Below, piece after piece: positions 41,801 to 45,954 of a DNA stretch of 64,000 nucleotides; the stretch's first letter is position 1, and every line of letters begins with the position of its first letter. Where the stretch lies: contig NC_067200.1 in assembly GCF_000699445.3 (NCBI RefSeq), positions 4,542,950 through 4,606,949 of the forward strand, in the 5' to 3' direction. Below the pieces are notes generated by a model. That model had not been told where the DNA came from, did not search any database, and saw only the letters and a list, made by a program, of their open reading frames with translations. A program made the position numbers and the translations under genes. The stretch comes from Schistosoma haematobium (taxonomy: Eukaryota; Platyhelminthes; Trematoda; Strigeidida; Schistosomatidae).

Positions 41801-44247
41801 CACTCACACACACACATACATTGACATATTTGCCTATAATTAGTAAACACTAACAATCTTTAAAATTTGGTAAAATGTAAATAAGCAGATATATATGTTG
41901 ATGCTATTATTATCACCATCATCGTTATTATTGGCACCATTGTTGTTTTATTCTATTCCCCCACCCACCCTTTTTTTCTTCTTATATTTTGTCTACTCAC
42001 TGTTTTCCCCACCGAACGAAATTTTTATGTTGTTTATTTGAAATCACAAATAAGTAGTATTGTTTGTTCCGGTTAAAGTTAGTGTTTTTTTTTACTCTTT
42101 CAGTAATTATTTATTTACACGTTTTCATTTGATAAATTGTTATCTTCTCAAATTTCAAATGAAGATTTGATATCCAGTTGTTAACCACAGTAAATATAGA
42201 GGCTGAATATACTTCTTCTGGATACTTAAGTTCGATTTTCTAGTGTTGATTTAGATGGCTTCAGCTATGTAGAGTAACTGTAATTTAGCTTCTTTAGTTG
42301 GATTATTTGGATGTTGTTACAAAACGGATAAAGCTTGATCGATTTTAATATAATGTTCACTATCGACCAAATAAAAAAGAATGAGGCTATTAACTAATCT
42401 AGTGACTCTTTTTCTGAATCATACTAGTACATGTTCACCAGTACACAAGGATAAAGCGTTCTGAGTATGACCTATTTAACTAAGTCCATAGGAGCATACA
42501 TGAAGGAGCCCATCATCGGTAACCTATCATTGATTTGTTGTGTAAGTACTGGTTTGGCTGAGACTATATGTAACTTGGAGGAAGGGAATGTCCTTTCAGC
42601 AGACTTTTTGAGTCAACTTGTTAAAATGTCACCTAGTATATCCCCGTTGAAATCGAGTTTTTGATAGAGTTTCTTTACTGACCGTATCAAATGTGGTTTT
42701 TCTCAAAATGACTAAAATTTACTTCATTAAATTGAAAGAGAGAGATGATTTGAGTCGAGAGAATATAAAGGTTTTATTTGTAGTATTTATCAATCAGAAA
42801 TATTCAGGGAGTTTCTTTAATGTGATCTAAACCAATAAACAAGAAGCTTTAGCTTACTTAAACTTAGAAGGTACACACAGTGATGCTCCATATGAGATTC
42901 CAAACTTGATCATCCAGTTTCATAGTCAAGGGAATTACTACCGAGTTCATCAGGCACTGTGTGAGTGAGACGTTTACACCAGTGTTACGTTTGTTTATTT
43001 ATTAGAATTCAGACAATTTTTAACATACCTAGTAATCTAGTTCCTAATGGAAAGTAACACACATTCTAATCTCACAACCACCGTTAGTTCCCTCAAGATT
43101 AAAAATGATCGTCAACTAATACGAAGCATGCGATTATACGTTCCTCTCGATTGCTTTCAACCACTAAACATTAAACCTTATAGTATAGAACAACAAGGCT
43201 CGTGGCGACACTATAATATAAGCATTAAACAAACATGATCCAGGTACAATTAAATAATGGATGATGATGTATGGTGATTGCGGTGGAGTTGAATCGTCTA
43301 AGATCCAATTAAGAAGTTAAGCACTCGACACAGAGAACATAGAAGAGACTATTTTTATGGAGAAACATATCAGTAAATCAGCTCAGAGCATATAATGTCA
43401 TCTACATCAACCTATTTGAGCAACAGATCTTCTTTCTACAATCTAAATATTTGAGCACAGTTTACAATGTTGAATATCATCTAATCAAGTGGATTGCAAT
43501 ATGATCGTTACAAATCAAATAACTGGAAGGATAGCCTTATGATAATCAAAATAATGAATGTTACATATAAATTTCAACTCAATATTCACCACTTGTTTAG
43601 ATACATTTCATTTTGGGTTCGGCTTAGAATTTGTCCCTTACTTCAATTACATCGCCAAACAGTATGTCCTCATATTGAAAACTGTATTCAAAGGCAACTC
43701 GAAATCATTATCAAACCGACTAAATAAATAATGAAAGTGAGTAAAACAAATATTTAAACAAACCAATCCACAAATTAAGCCCGTATTGTGTTGAGAGAAA
43801 GTAAAGTCGTGTGTAATGACTAACCTTTTTCCTCAGATTCAACCAATGTATACCTTCCATTAAATGTTTGTCTCAATGTATCTTGATCATAACCAAATCC
43901 ATCTTTCATCCATTGAACAATGATTTTCAACTTATCTGACAATAAATATGGATTGATAACTTGCCAAACTGCTCCCGGTACGGCAGATGATGATGAAGAA
44001 ACATCTGAAAAGTATCCCTCATTATTCAATTTACTATTCTGAAATATTTTGTAGTGATTTTCTTTAAGATCATTTTGAATCTGAAGTTGAACACGACATC
44101 TCAATAGTACAGTTGAGTTAATCTGAACATTCGTATGCATTGGACCGTGTATTAAAAGATAGTGTTTTGATTCACTGTTTGATGCTACTGATATTTGTAT
44201 AAGTAGTAAAGAAATGAGTAATGACAATAAAAACGTCAATTTAGACC
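8180..44247 (-). CDS. Kirre/NEPH-like five-Ig transmembrane adhesion receptor, 12 exons
   Basis: Exons (listed 5' to 3' on the minus strand): 44247-43825, 38950-38699, 34138-33595, 29072-28858, 24472-24316, 22383-21980, 21213-21077, 17903-17579, 14345-13959, 12503-12308, 10758-10619, 8874-8180. All junctions are GT/AG and every phase agrees (1,1,2,1,2,1,0,1,1,2,1), giving about 3,875 bp and 1,290 codons. The product has a hydrophobic leader, five Ig domains with paired Cys, one membrane span and a cytoplasmic tail of roughly 300 residues. Five Ig domains plus the VQWMKDGFG core and LNVIVPP linker are typical of Kirre/Roughest/SYG-1/NEPH proteins, which mediate cell-cell recognition, myoblast fusion, synapse choice and filtration-slit adhesion. 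The initiator Met exon is not identified; frame stays open into SKLTFLLS at the first recognised exon. Nephrin itself has more Ig domains, so a NEPH/Kirre assignment is preferred. The role in the worm is inferred. Confidence 0.9.
9017..9301 (-). mobile_element. MITE-like DNA element with terminal inverted repeats
   Basis: Ends gagactataatttttgaacg and, inverted, gagattataatttatggacg. The body matches the element at 57297-57542 in reverse orientation. No transposase frame. It lies in receptor intron 11; the rest of that intron (about 9302-10618) shows no recognised feature apart from AT-rich sequence. Confidence 0.7.
10619..10758 (-). CDS. Receptor exon 11: juxtamembrane cytoplasmic segment
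   Basis: Acceptor CTTTTTAATAG before 10758. Two donors overlap: TTTG|GTAGGT and GTAG|GTATTT; only the second (10619, phase 1) keeps frame with exon 12. It reads [18 protein letters not shown], then an acidic [11 protein letters not shown] stretch. No domain is recognised. Confidence 0.78.
10759..11580. other. Receptor intron 10, 5' repeat-poor part in window coordinates
   Basis: No recognised repeat or gene in this AT-rich stretch between exon 11 and the family A SINE at 11590. Confidence 0.4.
11590..11945 (-). mobile_element. Family A hammerhead SINE, fold-back form
   Basis: On the minus strand the order is box B-like gggttcgtgtcc, then gctgacgaatctc...ggacgaaat and a 3' tail at 11600-11620. 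On the right (about 11815-11925) the family 3' half recurs in the opposite orientation (cacaggatacatacatg, gactgatcagttg). The core CUGACGA and GAAA survive; stem II is weakened (AUCU against GGAC). Confidence 0.75.
12035..12215. mobile_element. Family A SINE remnant (fold-back junction only)
   Basis: Minus-oriented 5' leader (tactgaatcctgattg, cttgtgcaatagaatgaag) runs straight into the plus-oriented 3' half (cctcacaggatgcacatata, gactgatcaac). This is the same junction as at 11590-11945, without the ribozyme. Confidence 0.6.
12308..12503 (-). CDS. Receptor exon 10: transmembrane segment
   Basis: Acceptor AATTTTTTTAG before 12503, donor GAAAGAAG|GTAATGAG at 12308, phases 1 and 2. It reads RLTRNEF then about 24 hydrophobic residues from [12 protein letters not shown] to GLLYI, followed by the basic QRKCKYIEW, the expected stop-transfer of a type I protein. 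A small Cys cluster ([10 protein letters not shown]) lies just inside the membrane and could be palmitoylated; that is inference. Confidence 0.9.
12595..12825 (+). mobile_element. Family B hammerhead SINE with short inverted left arm
   Basis: The left arm (12595-~12650) is the inverted 3' half (catgggaaaccag, ggacggccatttcatc). The plus-oriented tRNA part starts at once: gtagtggttaaactctcg (box A) and tggttcgaatctc (box B). A hammerhead and the tail ctagcttcaattaactcatg follow. Confidence 0.8.
12718..12762 (+). ncRNA. Hammerhead ribozyme, family B, core intact
   Basis: Core CTGAGGA (12723-12729) and GAAA are present and the cleavage triplet is GTC before tagtg. Stem I is cacta/tagtg, a paired change from the family's cactg/cagtg, so base pairing is kept. 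Stem II is enlarged and imperfect. Confidence 0.62.
12826..13958. other. Receptor intron 9, remainder
   Basis: No gene or recognised repeat between the SINE and exon 9; AT-rich. Confidence 0.4.
13959..14345 (-). CDS. Receptor exon 9: Ig5
   Basis: Acceptor TCTTATCTACAG before 14345, donor AAACT|GTAAGTC at 13959, phases 1 and 1. One exon holds a complete Ig domain: [16 protein letters not shown] (first Cys), [10 protein letters not shown] (core Trp), and [20 protein letters not shown] (DEGVYQC, second Cys), ending YEINLYLN. Phase-1 introns on both sides are usual for modular extracellular domains. Confidence 0.92.
14475..14800 (-). mobile_element. Family B hammerhead SINE, minus orientation
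   Basis: From the right: the 5' leader (ctcactagtgac at about 14780, gacattaaaaccgtt near 14630), the tRNA-like part, then the hammerhead near 14490-14530. The first core base is altered (CTGA reads ATGA after CACTG), so it is probably inactive, although GGACGAAACG is intact. Confidence 0.7.
14801..15585. other. Receptor intron 8, repeat-poor part
   Basis: Nothing recognised; AT-rich with no coherent frame. Confidence 0.4.
15590..15945 (+). mobile_element. Family B hammerhead SINE, near full length
   Basis: Leader ggagttctagtgagaagtag, then agttgaagttagacattaac, a box A-like gttagctcagggg, box B ttggttcgaatccc, and a hammerhead at 15810-15855 whose GAAA reads AATAAA. The tail is cacaaaaccccttctg. 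Confidence 0.75.
15950..16330 (-). repeat. Dispersed repeat, inverted copy of 36040-36490
   Basis: Shares, in reverse orientation, gtttgacccatttaga, gaataacat, ggtgagataataatattatc and aagttagggtgg with 36040-36490. Here the internal tetranucleotide is only two or three units (cactcactcac near 16124). Confidence 0.72.
16600..16760 (+). mobile_element. Family C hammerhead SINE
   Basis: Box B-like ggattgaatcc, then gggagcatcagg...aagatta, as in the copies at 25420 and 26335, followed by the hammerhead. The tRNA 5' half is missing or decayed. Confidence 0.7.
16667..16715 (+). ncRNA. Hammerhead ribozyme, family C, core intact
   Basis: Stem I aaaccttg/cagggttt is an eight-pair helix with one G-U. 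The core is CTGACGA at 16675-16681. Stem II is atgc/gcat with loop caagta, a fully paired variant of the family's gtcc/ggac. GAAA lies at 16696-16699 and cleavage would follow CTC at 16705-16707. Stem III is weak. Confidence 0.7.
17045..17180 (+). mobile_element. Family B SINE 3' half
   Basis: Starts in the ribozyme region (gggatcatagatgccc) and runs through ctagcttcaattgaccc to gaaatttc. It is followed at once by family A. Confidence 0.7.
17068..17111 (+). ncRNA. Hammerhead ribozyme, family B, core intact
   Basis: Stem I cactg/cagtg, core CTGAAGA, stem II gtcc/ggac with loop catacta, GAAA, cleavage triplet GTT. Stem III pairs only through wobbles, so single-copy activity is doubtful. Confidence 0.65.
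17195..17560 (+). mobile_element. Family A hammerhead SINE, fold-back form
   Basis: Left arm 17200-17262 (aggactatgattgatc, acatatgtgcatcctgt) is the inverted form of 17475-17550. Between them lie the leader gtggctatctgaattcag, box A gtggttagataatacgatgg, decayed box B and the ribozyme gctaacgagtc...acgaataaac, whose core is mutated. Confidence 0.75.
17579..17903 (-). CDS. Receptor exon 8: Ig4
   Basis: Acceptor TTATTATTAG before 17903, donor CAAGCAG|GTATGAAT at 17579, phases 0 and 1. It reads [17 protein letters not shown], supplying the first Cys and core Trp of Ig4, and [18 protein letters not shown], supplying the second Cys. It ends ANRFIIQAG, a G-strand-like end before Ig5. Confidence 0.88.
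18060..18270 (+). mobile_element. LTR retrotransposon internal 3' end with polypurine tract
   Basis: Ends in the purine run gaaaaaggggagg directly before the LTR at 18271, the expected primer for plus-strand synthesis. No intact frame. Confidence 0.65.
18271..18641 (+). mobile_element. LTR (family with TGTTG...CAACA ends), 3' LTR
   Basis: 371 bp from tgttgggatag to gttacaaca. Contains the TATA-like ggtatataaatagag and gactcaactgggctagg, shared with the LTRs at 32972, 45598 and 46812. Confidence 0.75.
18642..19870. other. Receptor intron 7, unassigned part
   Basis: AT-rich, no recognised element or gene. Confidence 0.4.
19879..20722. repeat. Fold-back repeat with ~70-bp inverted arms
   Basis: 19879-19950 and 20652-20722 are inverted copies (tttgtagctcagg, gatggagttttgttctctga). 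A third, direct partial copy lies at 20355-20405 (cgttctctcagctggatag). The interior holds an inverted LTR fragment at 20040-20260. Confidence 0.65.
20040..20260 (-). mobile_element. LTR fragment related to 62929-63277
   Basis: In reverse orientation it shares tataaatacctga-like, gaatgttctaga-like and gaccaatc-like blocks with the solo LTR at 62929-63277; both also have similar antisense open frames. Confidence 0.6.
21077..21213 (-). CDS. Receptor exon 7: Ig3-Ig4 linker and Ig4 start
   Basis: Acceptor TTTGTTATAG before 21213, donor TTAAGG|GTAAGTG at 21077, phases 1 and 0. Short exon found from its splice sites. It reads [18 protein letters not shown], then KTLKMLCW and ends [10 protein letters not shown], so the following exon begins with the Cys of Ig4. 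The extra Cys residues (YPC, MLC) could pair with each other; that is inference. Confidence 0.83.
21255..21400 (+). mobile_element. Family B SINE fragment
   Basis: Box B gagttcgaatctc, then a ribozyme region with mutated core (gctgtagagtcc). Truncated at both ends. Confidence 0.55.
21980..22383 (-). CDS. Receptor exon 6: rest of Ig3
   Basis: Acceptor TGTAATTACAG before 22383, donor CATT|GTAAGTC at 21980, phases 2 and 1. It continues [12 protein letters not shown] with several N-glycosylation sequons, then [14 protein letters not shown], the second Cys of Ig3. An acidic [14 protein letters not shown] linker precedes [10 protein letters not shown], which joins YGPNI in exon 7 as a typical inter-Ig linker. 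Confidence 0.88.
22440..22740 (+). mobile_element. Family B hammerhead SINE
   Basis: Leader gttgaagttagatattaac, a box A-like gttcttgaggttaagc, box B-like gggtttatatctc, ribozyme, tail cacaaaactcctttctg. Confidence 0.72.
22607..22651 (+). ncRNA. Hammerhead ribozyme, family B, stem II degraded
   Basis: Stem I cactg/cagtg, core CTGAGGA and GAAA are intact, and stem III is acgg/ctgt. Stem II (gctac...aggat) pairs poorly, so activity is uncertain. Confidence 0.5.
22745..22880 (+). mobile_element. Family B SINE leader fragment
   Basis: Only the 5' leader is present (ctcactagtgactggc, ggagttgtagtgg, ttgtgagatagtcactc). No ribozyme. Confidence 0.5.
23271..23797. mobile_element. Family B fold-back unit 1
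   Basis: A minus-oriented near-full SINE (23271-~23600; its ribozyme is lost by an internal deletion) joins a plus-oriented SINE (~23600-23797) with box B ctgggttcgagtctc. The plus ribozyme core reads CTAAGAA and is broken. Flanked by copies of a 15-17-bp repeat at 23254-23270 and 23798-23812. Confidence 0.8.
23813..24219. mobile_element. Family B fold-back unit 2
   Basis: A minus arm (23813-~23955) with perfect ribozyme joins a plus arm (~23956-24219) with leader, box A gtggttcagtggttaagtgc, box B gggttcggatctc, and a ribozyme with G5 to A. It is flanked by the same repeat at 23798-23812 and 24220-24235. Confidence 0.82.
23865..23910 (-). ncRNA. Hammerhead ribozyme, family B, consensus-perfect
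   Basis: On the minus strand: stem I gcactg/cagtgc (6 pairs), core CTGAGGA, stem II gtcc/ggac with loop cacaata, GAAA, stem III acgg/ccgt without a loop, and cleavage after GTC. Every conserved hammerhead nucleotide is present. A loopless self-complementary stem III suggests cleavage as a dimer or in tandem. Confidence 0.8.
24316..24472 (-). CDS. Receptor exon 5: start of Ig3
   Basis: Acceptor TTTATTTCAG before 24472, donor ACAC|GTGAGTT at 24316, phases 1 and 2. The exon was assembled from splice signals and frame. It reads [12 protein letters not shown], linking Ig2 to Ig3, then [16 protein letters not shown], the first Cys of Ig3, and ends [11 protein letters not shown]. The usual core Trp appears to be Tyr/Phe (YEYTFFIQ across the splice). 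Confidence 0.82.
24550..24790 (+). repeat. Dispersed repeat, likely LINE 5' fragment
   Basis: ggtcccaagcccggataac and ccccatcccgtagaaaac also occur at 46285-46400. The block looks like the 5' region of a schistosome RTE-type LINE; the class is inferred. Confidence 0.45.
25080..25330 (-). mobile_element. LTR fragment (TGTTG family), minus
   Basis: Reverse complement of the downstream half of the 18271-type LTR: gatccgaccaatgac, agcccagctagttaag, accataaaataggaaac. Confidence 0.65.
25420..25590 (-). mobile_element. Family C hammerhead SINE
   Basis: Minus strand: tggtagctcagagctaacg (box A), ggatcaaattcg (box B), gggagcatcag, then the ribozyme cgagtgcc...gaacgaaac. The first core bases are mutated (ATGGACGA). 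Stem III acag/ttgt is self-complementary. Confidence 0.7.
25800..26320 (+). mobile_element. Gypsy-type LTR, diverged subfamily
   Basis: Shares the block order of the 36684 LTR (cgacaggctcaccactttta, gttgttgaaatatacatcc, ttttgtac, aacaatcaggtctatt) but at lower identity. Closer to 55973-56431. Confidence 0.62.
26335..26520 (+). mobile_element. Family C hammerhead SINE
   Basis: Box A tttgtagctcagtgataacg, box B ggatcgaatctg, gggagcatcag analogue, and a decayed ribozyme (tatgaacgagtgcc, gaacaaaac). Confidence 0.68.
26743..26967 (+). CDS. Weak candidate exon nested in receptor intron 4
   Basis: On the strand opposite the receptor, a pyrimidine-rich acceptor (TTTCCCTCTTAG) is followed by an open frame with [20 protein letters not shown] and ending [18 protein letters not shown]. 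No family is recognised and no partner exon was found. It may be a relic or chance frame. Confidence 0.18.
   Translation, partial: LDQSTQFYEHLNSVEQSCLNQKLRRTYNYNEVSITMNNEVVFRLYRLSTVKSFYFAVITSYMDKIYESFINIRS
26970..28857. other. Receptor intron 4, repeat-poor part
   Basis: No recognised element or gene in about 1.9 kb of AT-rich sequence. Confidence 0.4.
28858..29072 (-). CDS. Receptor exon 4: end of Ig2
   Basis: Acceptor TTTTCTTTTAG before 29072 and donor TTTAT|GTAAGTTT at 28858, phases 2 and 1. It reads [16 protein letters not shown] then IPIMCSLEN, the second Cys of Ig2. An Asn/Asp-rich run ([11 protein letters not shown]) from an ATT/ATC triplet repeat follows, then SNIITVHLL. Open frame continues past the donor to a stop at about 28802, but the strong donor and the in-frame join to exon 5 support splicing here. 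Confidence 0.85.
29140..29920 (+). mobile_element. RTE-type LINE 3' end (second lineage)
   Basis: Reads [40 protein letters not shown] and [20 protein letters not shown] with stops, then a 3' untranslated region ending in TGAC-type repeats (actgactgaccgactgac). Distinct from the SR2-like copies, whose tail repeat is TAAG. Confidence 0.78.
30190..30365 (-). mobile_element. LTR fragment related to 62929-63277
   Basis: Reverse orientation: aaaaactataaatatac, attctagagtgttctcc and attggataatgatc blocks shared with the 62929 LTR. Confidence 0.5.
30553..30789 (+). CDS. Short open frame of unknown nature
   Basis: 79 codons including [20 protein letters not shown] and [17 protein letters not shown], ending in an acidic tail. 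Composition looks coding, but there is no recognised homology, no clear splice partner, and a SINE follows about 140 bp downstream. It could be a retroelement or processed-gene remnant inside receptor intron 3. Confidence 0.18.
   Translation: MSSIIPIINPDLRIQFDDVVVSCVLQTLGFSGSFSIGSKLFITQQSQTKKTYLFIVSLSSEFIQLISASNENNNSSLE
30930..31140 (+). mobile_element. Family B SINE with inverted left arm
   Basis: The left arm (agtatagggttgtgcag, gatcaatgtcagaccacc) is the inverted 3' end. Then box B ctgggttcgagcctcc and a ribozyme with A6 to G (CTGGTGA). Confidence 0.7.
31540..31825 (+). mobile_element. RTE-type LINE 3' tail
   Basis: Matches the 3' region at 51231-51624 (ctttctttctacgaa, tcatcttgttgtgct, gtcctacattgtagctgac). 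Ends in a short TGAC repeat. Confidence 0.7.
32185..32520 (+). mobile_element. LTR fragment related to 62929-63277
   Basis: Starts tgttgagtcgg; shares gaaggagccgaag-like and ttctagaatgtcagcgtg-like blocks with the 62929 LTR, then tttataaaaatgaacc. The right limit is uncertain. Confidence 0.55.
32972..33453 (+). mobile_element. LTR, complete, with perfect 10-bp inverted ends
   Basis: 482 bp from tgttgtgtcc to ggacacaaca, exact inverted complements. A TATA-like ggtatataaacagag lies about 260 bp in. It is followed at 33454 by attggcgcggggtaaaaatc, the likely tRNA primer-binding site and the start of a lost internal region. Confidence 0.85.
33454..33500 (+). mobile_element. LTR element leader with primer-binding site
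   Basis: tggcgcggggtaaaaat directly after the LTR end; the same site (tagcacagggtaaaaat) follows the LTR at 45598-45954. Sequence becomes a CAT triplet run at about 33496. Confidence 0.65.
33595..34138 (-). CDS. Receptor exon 3: Ig2 with long Ser-tract insert
   Basis: Acceptor TTCTTCTGTAG before 34138, donor CAATT|GTAAGTG at 33595, phases 1 and 2. It reads [10 protein letters not shown], then FICSTSSW (first Cys of Ig2) and [11 protein letters not shown] (core Trp). The middle of the domain carries a run of about thirty Ser/Thr codons, encoded by a TCA/TCG triplet repeat (about 33790-33870), followed by a Cys-containing segment before DMPSGIQ. At 544 bp this exon is far larger than half an Ig domain needs; the excess is the low-complexity loop. 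Confidence 0.88.
34205..34530 (-). mobile_element. Family B hammerhead SINE
   Basis: Minus orientation with leader, a tRNA-like part (ttcaaatttcatc in place of box B) and a ribozyme with intact CTGATGA but GAAA changed to TAAA. It ends only about 70 bp from exon 3's acceptor. Confidence 0.68.
34535..34690 (+). mobile_element. Family B SINE with inverted left arm
   Basis: The inverted 3' end (attatcagtctgaggg, gttagaccatcaatg) is followed by tRNA-like aggttcgaatcctg. Truncated in the ribozyme. Confidence 0.6.
35405..35790 (-). mobile_element. Family A hammerhead SINE, degenerate
   Basis: Minus ribozyme gctgacgtgtcccaaatagg...gacgaaacgc with A9 to T. Plus-oriented 3' half at about 35420-35510 and a box A-like agtgctatagcg. 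Fold-back remnants lie at both sides. Confidence 0.62.
36040..36490 (+). repeat. Dispersed repeat carrying expanded tetranucleotide array
   Basis: Same repeat as 15950-16330 in opposite orientation; the two copies differ mainly by the length of the internal GTGA run. Confidence 0.72.
36167..36338 (+). repeat. (GTGA)43 microsatellite
   Basis: An uninterrupted GTGA tract of 172 bp, exactly 43 units. Because 4 is not a multiple of 3 it is open in several frames, which produces artefactual Thr-His-Ser-Leu peptides on the minus strand. Confidence 0.97.
36684..37209 (+). mobile_element. Gypsy-type solo LTR
   Basis: About 526 bp from tgtggaggccc to gacactaca. Contains gttgtcgaaagggttctcca, ttttgtatatgaagcgaat and tataaaaacagtc. 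No internal region adjoins it. The 50321-50835 minus copy is close to identical over most of its length. Confidence 0.75.
37670..38570 (+). mobile_element. RTE/SR2-like LINE, RT to 3' end, broken
   Basis: Reads [20 protein letters not shown] (catalytic FADD box), [35 protein letters not shown] and [18 protein letters not shown] in shifting frames, and ends in taagtaagtaag. Frameshifts rule out function. It sits in receptor intron 2, about 130 bp from exon 2. Confidence 0.85.
38699..38950 (-). CDS. Receptor exon 2: end of Ig1
   Basis: Acceptor CTATTATAG before 38950 and donor ATTG|GTAAGT at 38699, phases 1 and 1. Joined to exon 1 it reads [26 protein letters not shown], the classic F-strand DxGxYxC signature that supplies the second Cys of Ig1. 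A basic, Asn/Ser-rich insert follows before NTAYLNVI, the G strand that leads into Ig2. An RTE LINE fragment with a TAAG tail ends about 130 bp downstream of this exon in gene orientation. Confidence 0.9.
39072..39574 (+). repeat. 13-bp target-site duplication around family D element
   Basis: tatgactgaaatg occurs at 39072-39084 and again at 39562-39574, immediately outside the element. Confidence 0.85.
39085..39561 (+). mobile_element. GC-rich ~480-bp SINE-like retroposon (family D)
   Basis: Markedly richer in GC than its surroundings and ends in aataaatgataaataa, an A-rich tail. It is flanked by the perfect 13-bp repeat tatgactgaaatg at 39072-39084 and 39562-39574. Two plus frames stay open for 150-170 codons, which may be compositional. 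Related minus-strand copies lie at 50962-51830 and 58540-58860, sharing the peptide PKPMVHMGS in one frame. Confidence 0.8.
39670..39900 (-). mobile_element. Family B hammerhead SINE, fold-back form
   Basis: A minus arm with ribozyme and box B (gattcaaaccc inverted) reverses into plus-oriented 3' end sequence at about 39855-39900 (cttaataatcttcacaaccc). The same sequence appears inverted at 39672-39697. Confidence 0.75.
39755..39803 (-). ncRNA. Hammerhead ribozyme, family B, core intact
   Basis: Core CTGAGGA, stem II gtcc/ggac with a three-base longer loop (cacaataata), GAAA, cleavage triplet ATC. One mismatch in stem I (cactg/caatg) and one in stem III. Confidence 0.65.
39905..40185 (+). 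mobile_element. Family B SINE, plus
   Basis: Leader tactcattagtgac, gttgaggttagacatcaac, box A cggctcagcggtcaagtagg, box B gggtccgaatccc, ribozyme with mutated core (gttgaggaatcc). Truncated after ggacgaatac. Confidence 0.75.
40570..40900 (+). mobile_element. Family A hammerhead SINE, degenerate
   Basis: Box A-like agtgatgtcg, ribozyme gctgacaagttc (G8 to A) with gacaaaac, and the 3' half ggattcacatatgccaac. Confidence 0.62.
41330..41480 (-). mobile_element. Family A SINE remnant
   Basis: Minus-oriented tRNA-like piece (aatatccactaagctac, ggttcagatagtcattgg). No ribozyme. Confidence 0.45.
41610..41760 (+). mobile_element. Family B hammerhead SINE 3' half
   Basis: Box B agggttcgaatcccac, ribozyme, ggttttcaatggtgg, gatctcaatcaagaag. 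Confidence 0.75.
41647..41692 (+). ncRNA. Hammerhead ribozyme, family B, core intact
   Basis: Core CTGAGGA at 41653-41659, stem II gtcc/ggac, GAAA, cleavage triplet ATC at 41684-41686. Stem I has one mismatch (caccg/cagtg); stem III acgg/ccat has one. Confidence 0.68.
41770..43820. other. Receptor intron 1, repeat-poor part
   Basis: No recognised element. Short plus frames at 43047-43238 and 43494-43727 have no splice or family support. Confidence 0.4.
43825..44247 (-). CDS. Receptor exon 1 (first found): leader and most of Ig1
   Basis: The acceptor is a TTTTTAG just above 44247 and the donor is AAAAG|GTTAGT at 43825. Frame begins with two bases of a split codon, then [21 protein letters not shown], a strongly hydrophobic stretch that looks like the core of a signal peptide cleaved near SVAS-NSES. 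Ig1 follows, with first Cys in LLRCRV and the core Trp in VQWMKDGFG, ending in the diagnostic [11 protein letters not shown] before the splice. No ATG lies in frame upstream of the leader inside this exon, so a short upstream exon must supply the start. A Ser-rich insert ([10 protein letters not shown]) sits between strands of Ig1. Confidence 0.88.
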
Positions 44248-44249
44248 CT

Positions 44250-45590
44250 AAAAATAAATTAAAAAGTTAAGATTATATCAACAGATATTTATAATTACTT
44301 AGTTAACTATTATTACAGAGAATACAAGTCGATCAACATGAATTTGCTCATCATTTAGGTACATATCGGTGCCAGTCTTGAAAGAGGTTAGTCGTGGATT
44401 TTATAGCTAAATTACAACGTTTTTTAACCATGACACTAGGGGACATTTGTTCGAGTAATATATGAATAATCTGTACTTTCTATACTACATATAATTCAGT
44501 TTGGCGGGTGTTAGCTGGGGAAAAATTTCTGTTTCAAACTATATACCAATTCTCTTCAACAGTCTTACATTTTAGTCATTCGTAACATAGCAAACAGATG
44601 ATTGATTATTGTACATGTCTATCAGAAGTGACTGAGGCTAGACGTTAAGTTTATCTTCACTTGACAGTAAAATATTTGTTATTTTATGGTAGGTCAAATC
44701 ACCGTTTTTGAAAACACCCTTATCATATATGCCGCTATAAACCTTCTAAGAAGATAACCATGTGTAATAGACAATCAAAGAGATTGATAATATGAAGACA
44801 CGAATTATTAAATTGTGATTCATTGGTTTATTTTCATAGTTTACATCTAAAGACCTAAAGACTATGTGTTCAATATCATTTGAAGAAAAGCTTTTAATGA
44901 GTTCCAAGTTAGAGCGATATATCTATTGTTCCATAGTTACCATAATTTCTCTAGCTAGCATAGATCAGTAATCAGAAAAACAAAGAATAATGGACGGAGA
45001 AGTATTCAGTTGTTGTGTATGCTATTCTTGTTTGTTGACATAAGTAGTATGTGACATCGATAGGAAGTAGAAAACCTGGCAGAAAAACACTGAGGAGATC
45101 AAGTTTAGAAGAACAGAATGGAAAATAGAAAGGGTTTATGAACTGTAAAAATGTAATGTAGAAATGATAGAAATTTGCAAATGAAGTATTCAATGTACAG
45201 TTCTTATATCGTATCAAGATTTTGATGAGTGATGAGTGATAATTTCATGTATTTCATCAGTTTTTCAAGGCTTATGATTAATTCTCCTATTCGTACACAG
45301 TAGAAATATCACATAACCTCATTAGTCTGCATACAAAACTATTCATTTAAAAAGTCAGTTCCTGACTACGTCTTATAGTTAGGCATAGCTTTCTTGACAA
45401 TTCATCGTCACTAACACAATAATCATCATTATATTCATTGAAGAGCAAACGACTTAGAATGATAAGACAAAATGATGAAGGAAAATCATATATGGAAATA
45501 GTTATCTGTTTTAGCACTCCGATGGTGGTACTGTCTCAATGATTATTCATTGAACTGTAGATGAAGAGGCTTTTTTGGAGTGAATTGTCA
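44250..45590. other. Upstream flank of first recognised receptor exon
   Basis: No repeat recognised. The missing start exon and promoter may lie here or further upstream, but no convincing ATG-plus-donor was found. Confidence 0.35.
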
Positions 45591-45597
45591 TGATAAC

Positions 45598-45954
45598 TGT
45601 TTTGGATGCGGAGGAATAGACCAATAATTATCATGTTAAGTCCAATGGTGTCCTTGGACGTTAAATGGACATTTCCTATTGGTCGATATCTGTTCACTTG
45701 TTGAATATTGTACAAAATGTTGTTTTCTATTTTATGGTACGATGTGGTATGCTTGGTTAGTATATAAATAGAGTATATTTGAAATATAATGATTCGTATC
45801 TCCGAGGCTGTGACTTGTGTTCTGGACTCAACTGACTGGGCTAGACAGGGAAGCGAGACCAATCGAGACTCTAGGCCGTCCGTTCGTGTTTACTAGTCAC
45901 TGTAGTCGATCGATAAGTACGCTGCTCTCTAATTTTCCAGTCAAGGACACAACA
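45598..45954 (+). mobile_element. LTR (TGTTG family) followed by primer-binding site
   Basis: About 357 bp from tgttttggatg to ggacacaaca. Closest to the 18271 LTR (gaccaataattatcatgtta) at its 5' part and to 32972 at its 3' end. Followed by tagcacagggtaaaaatcc. Confidence 0.78.
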
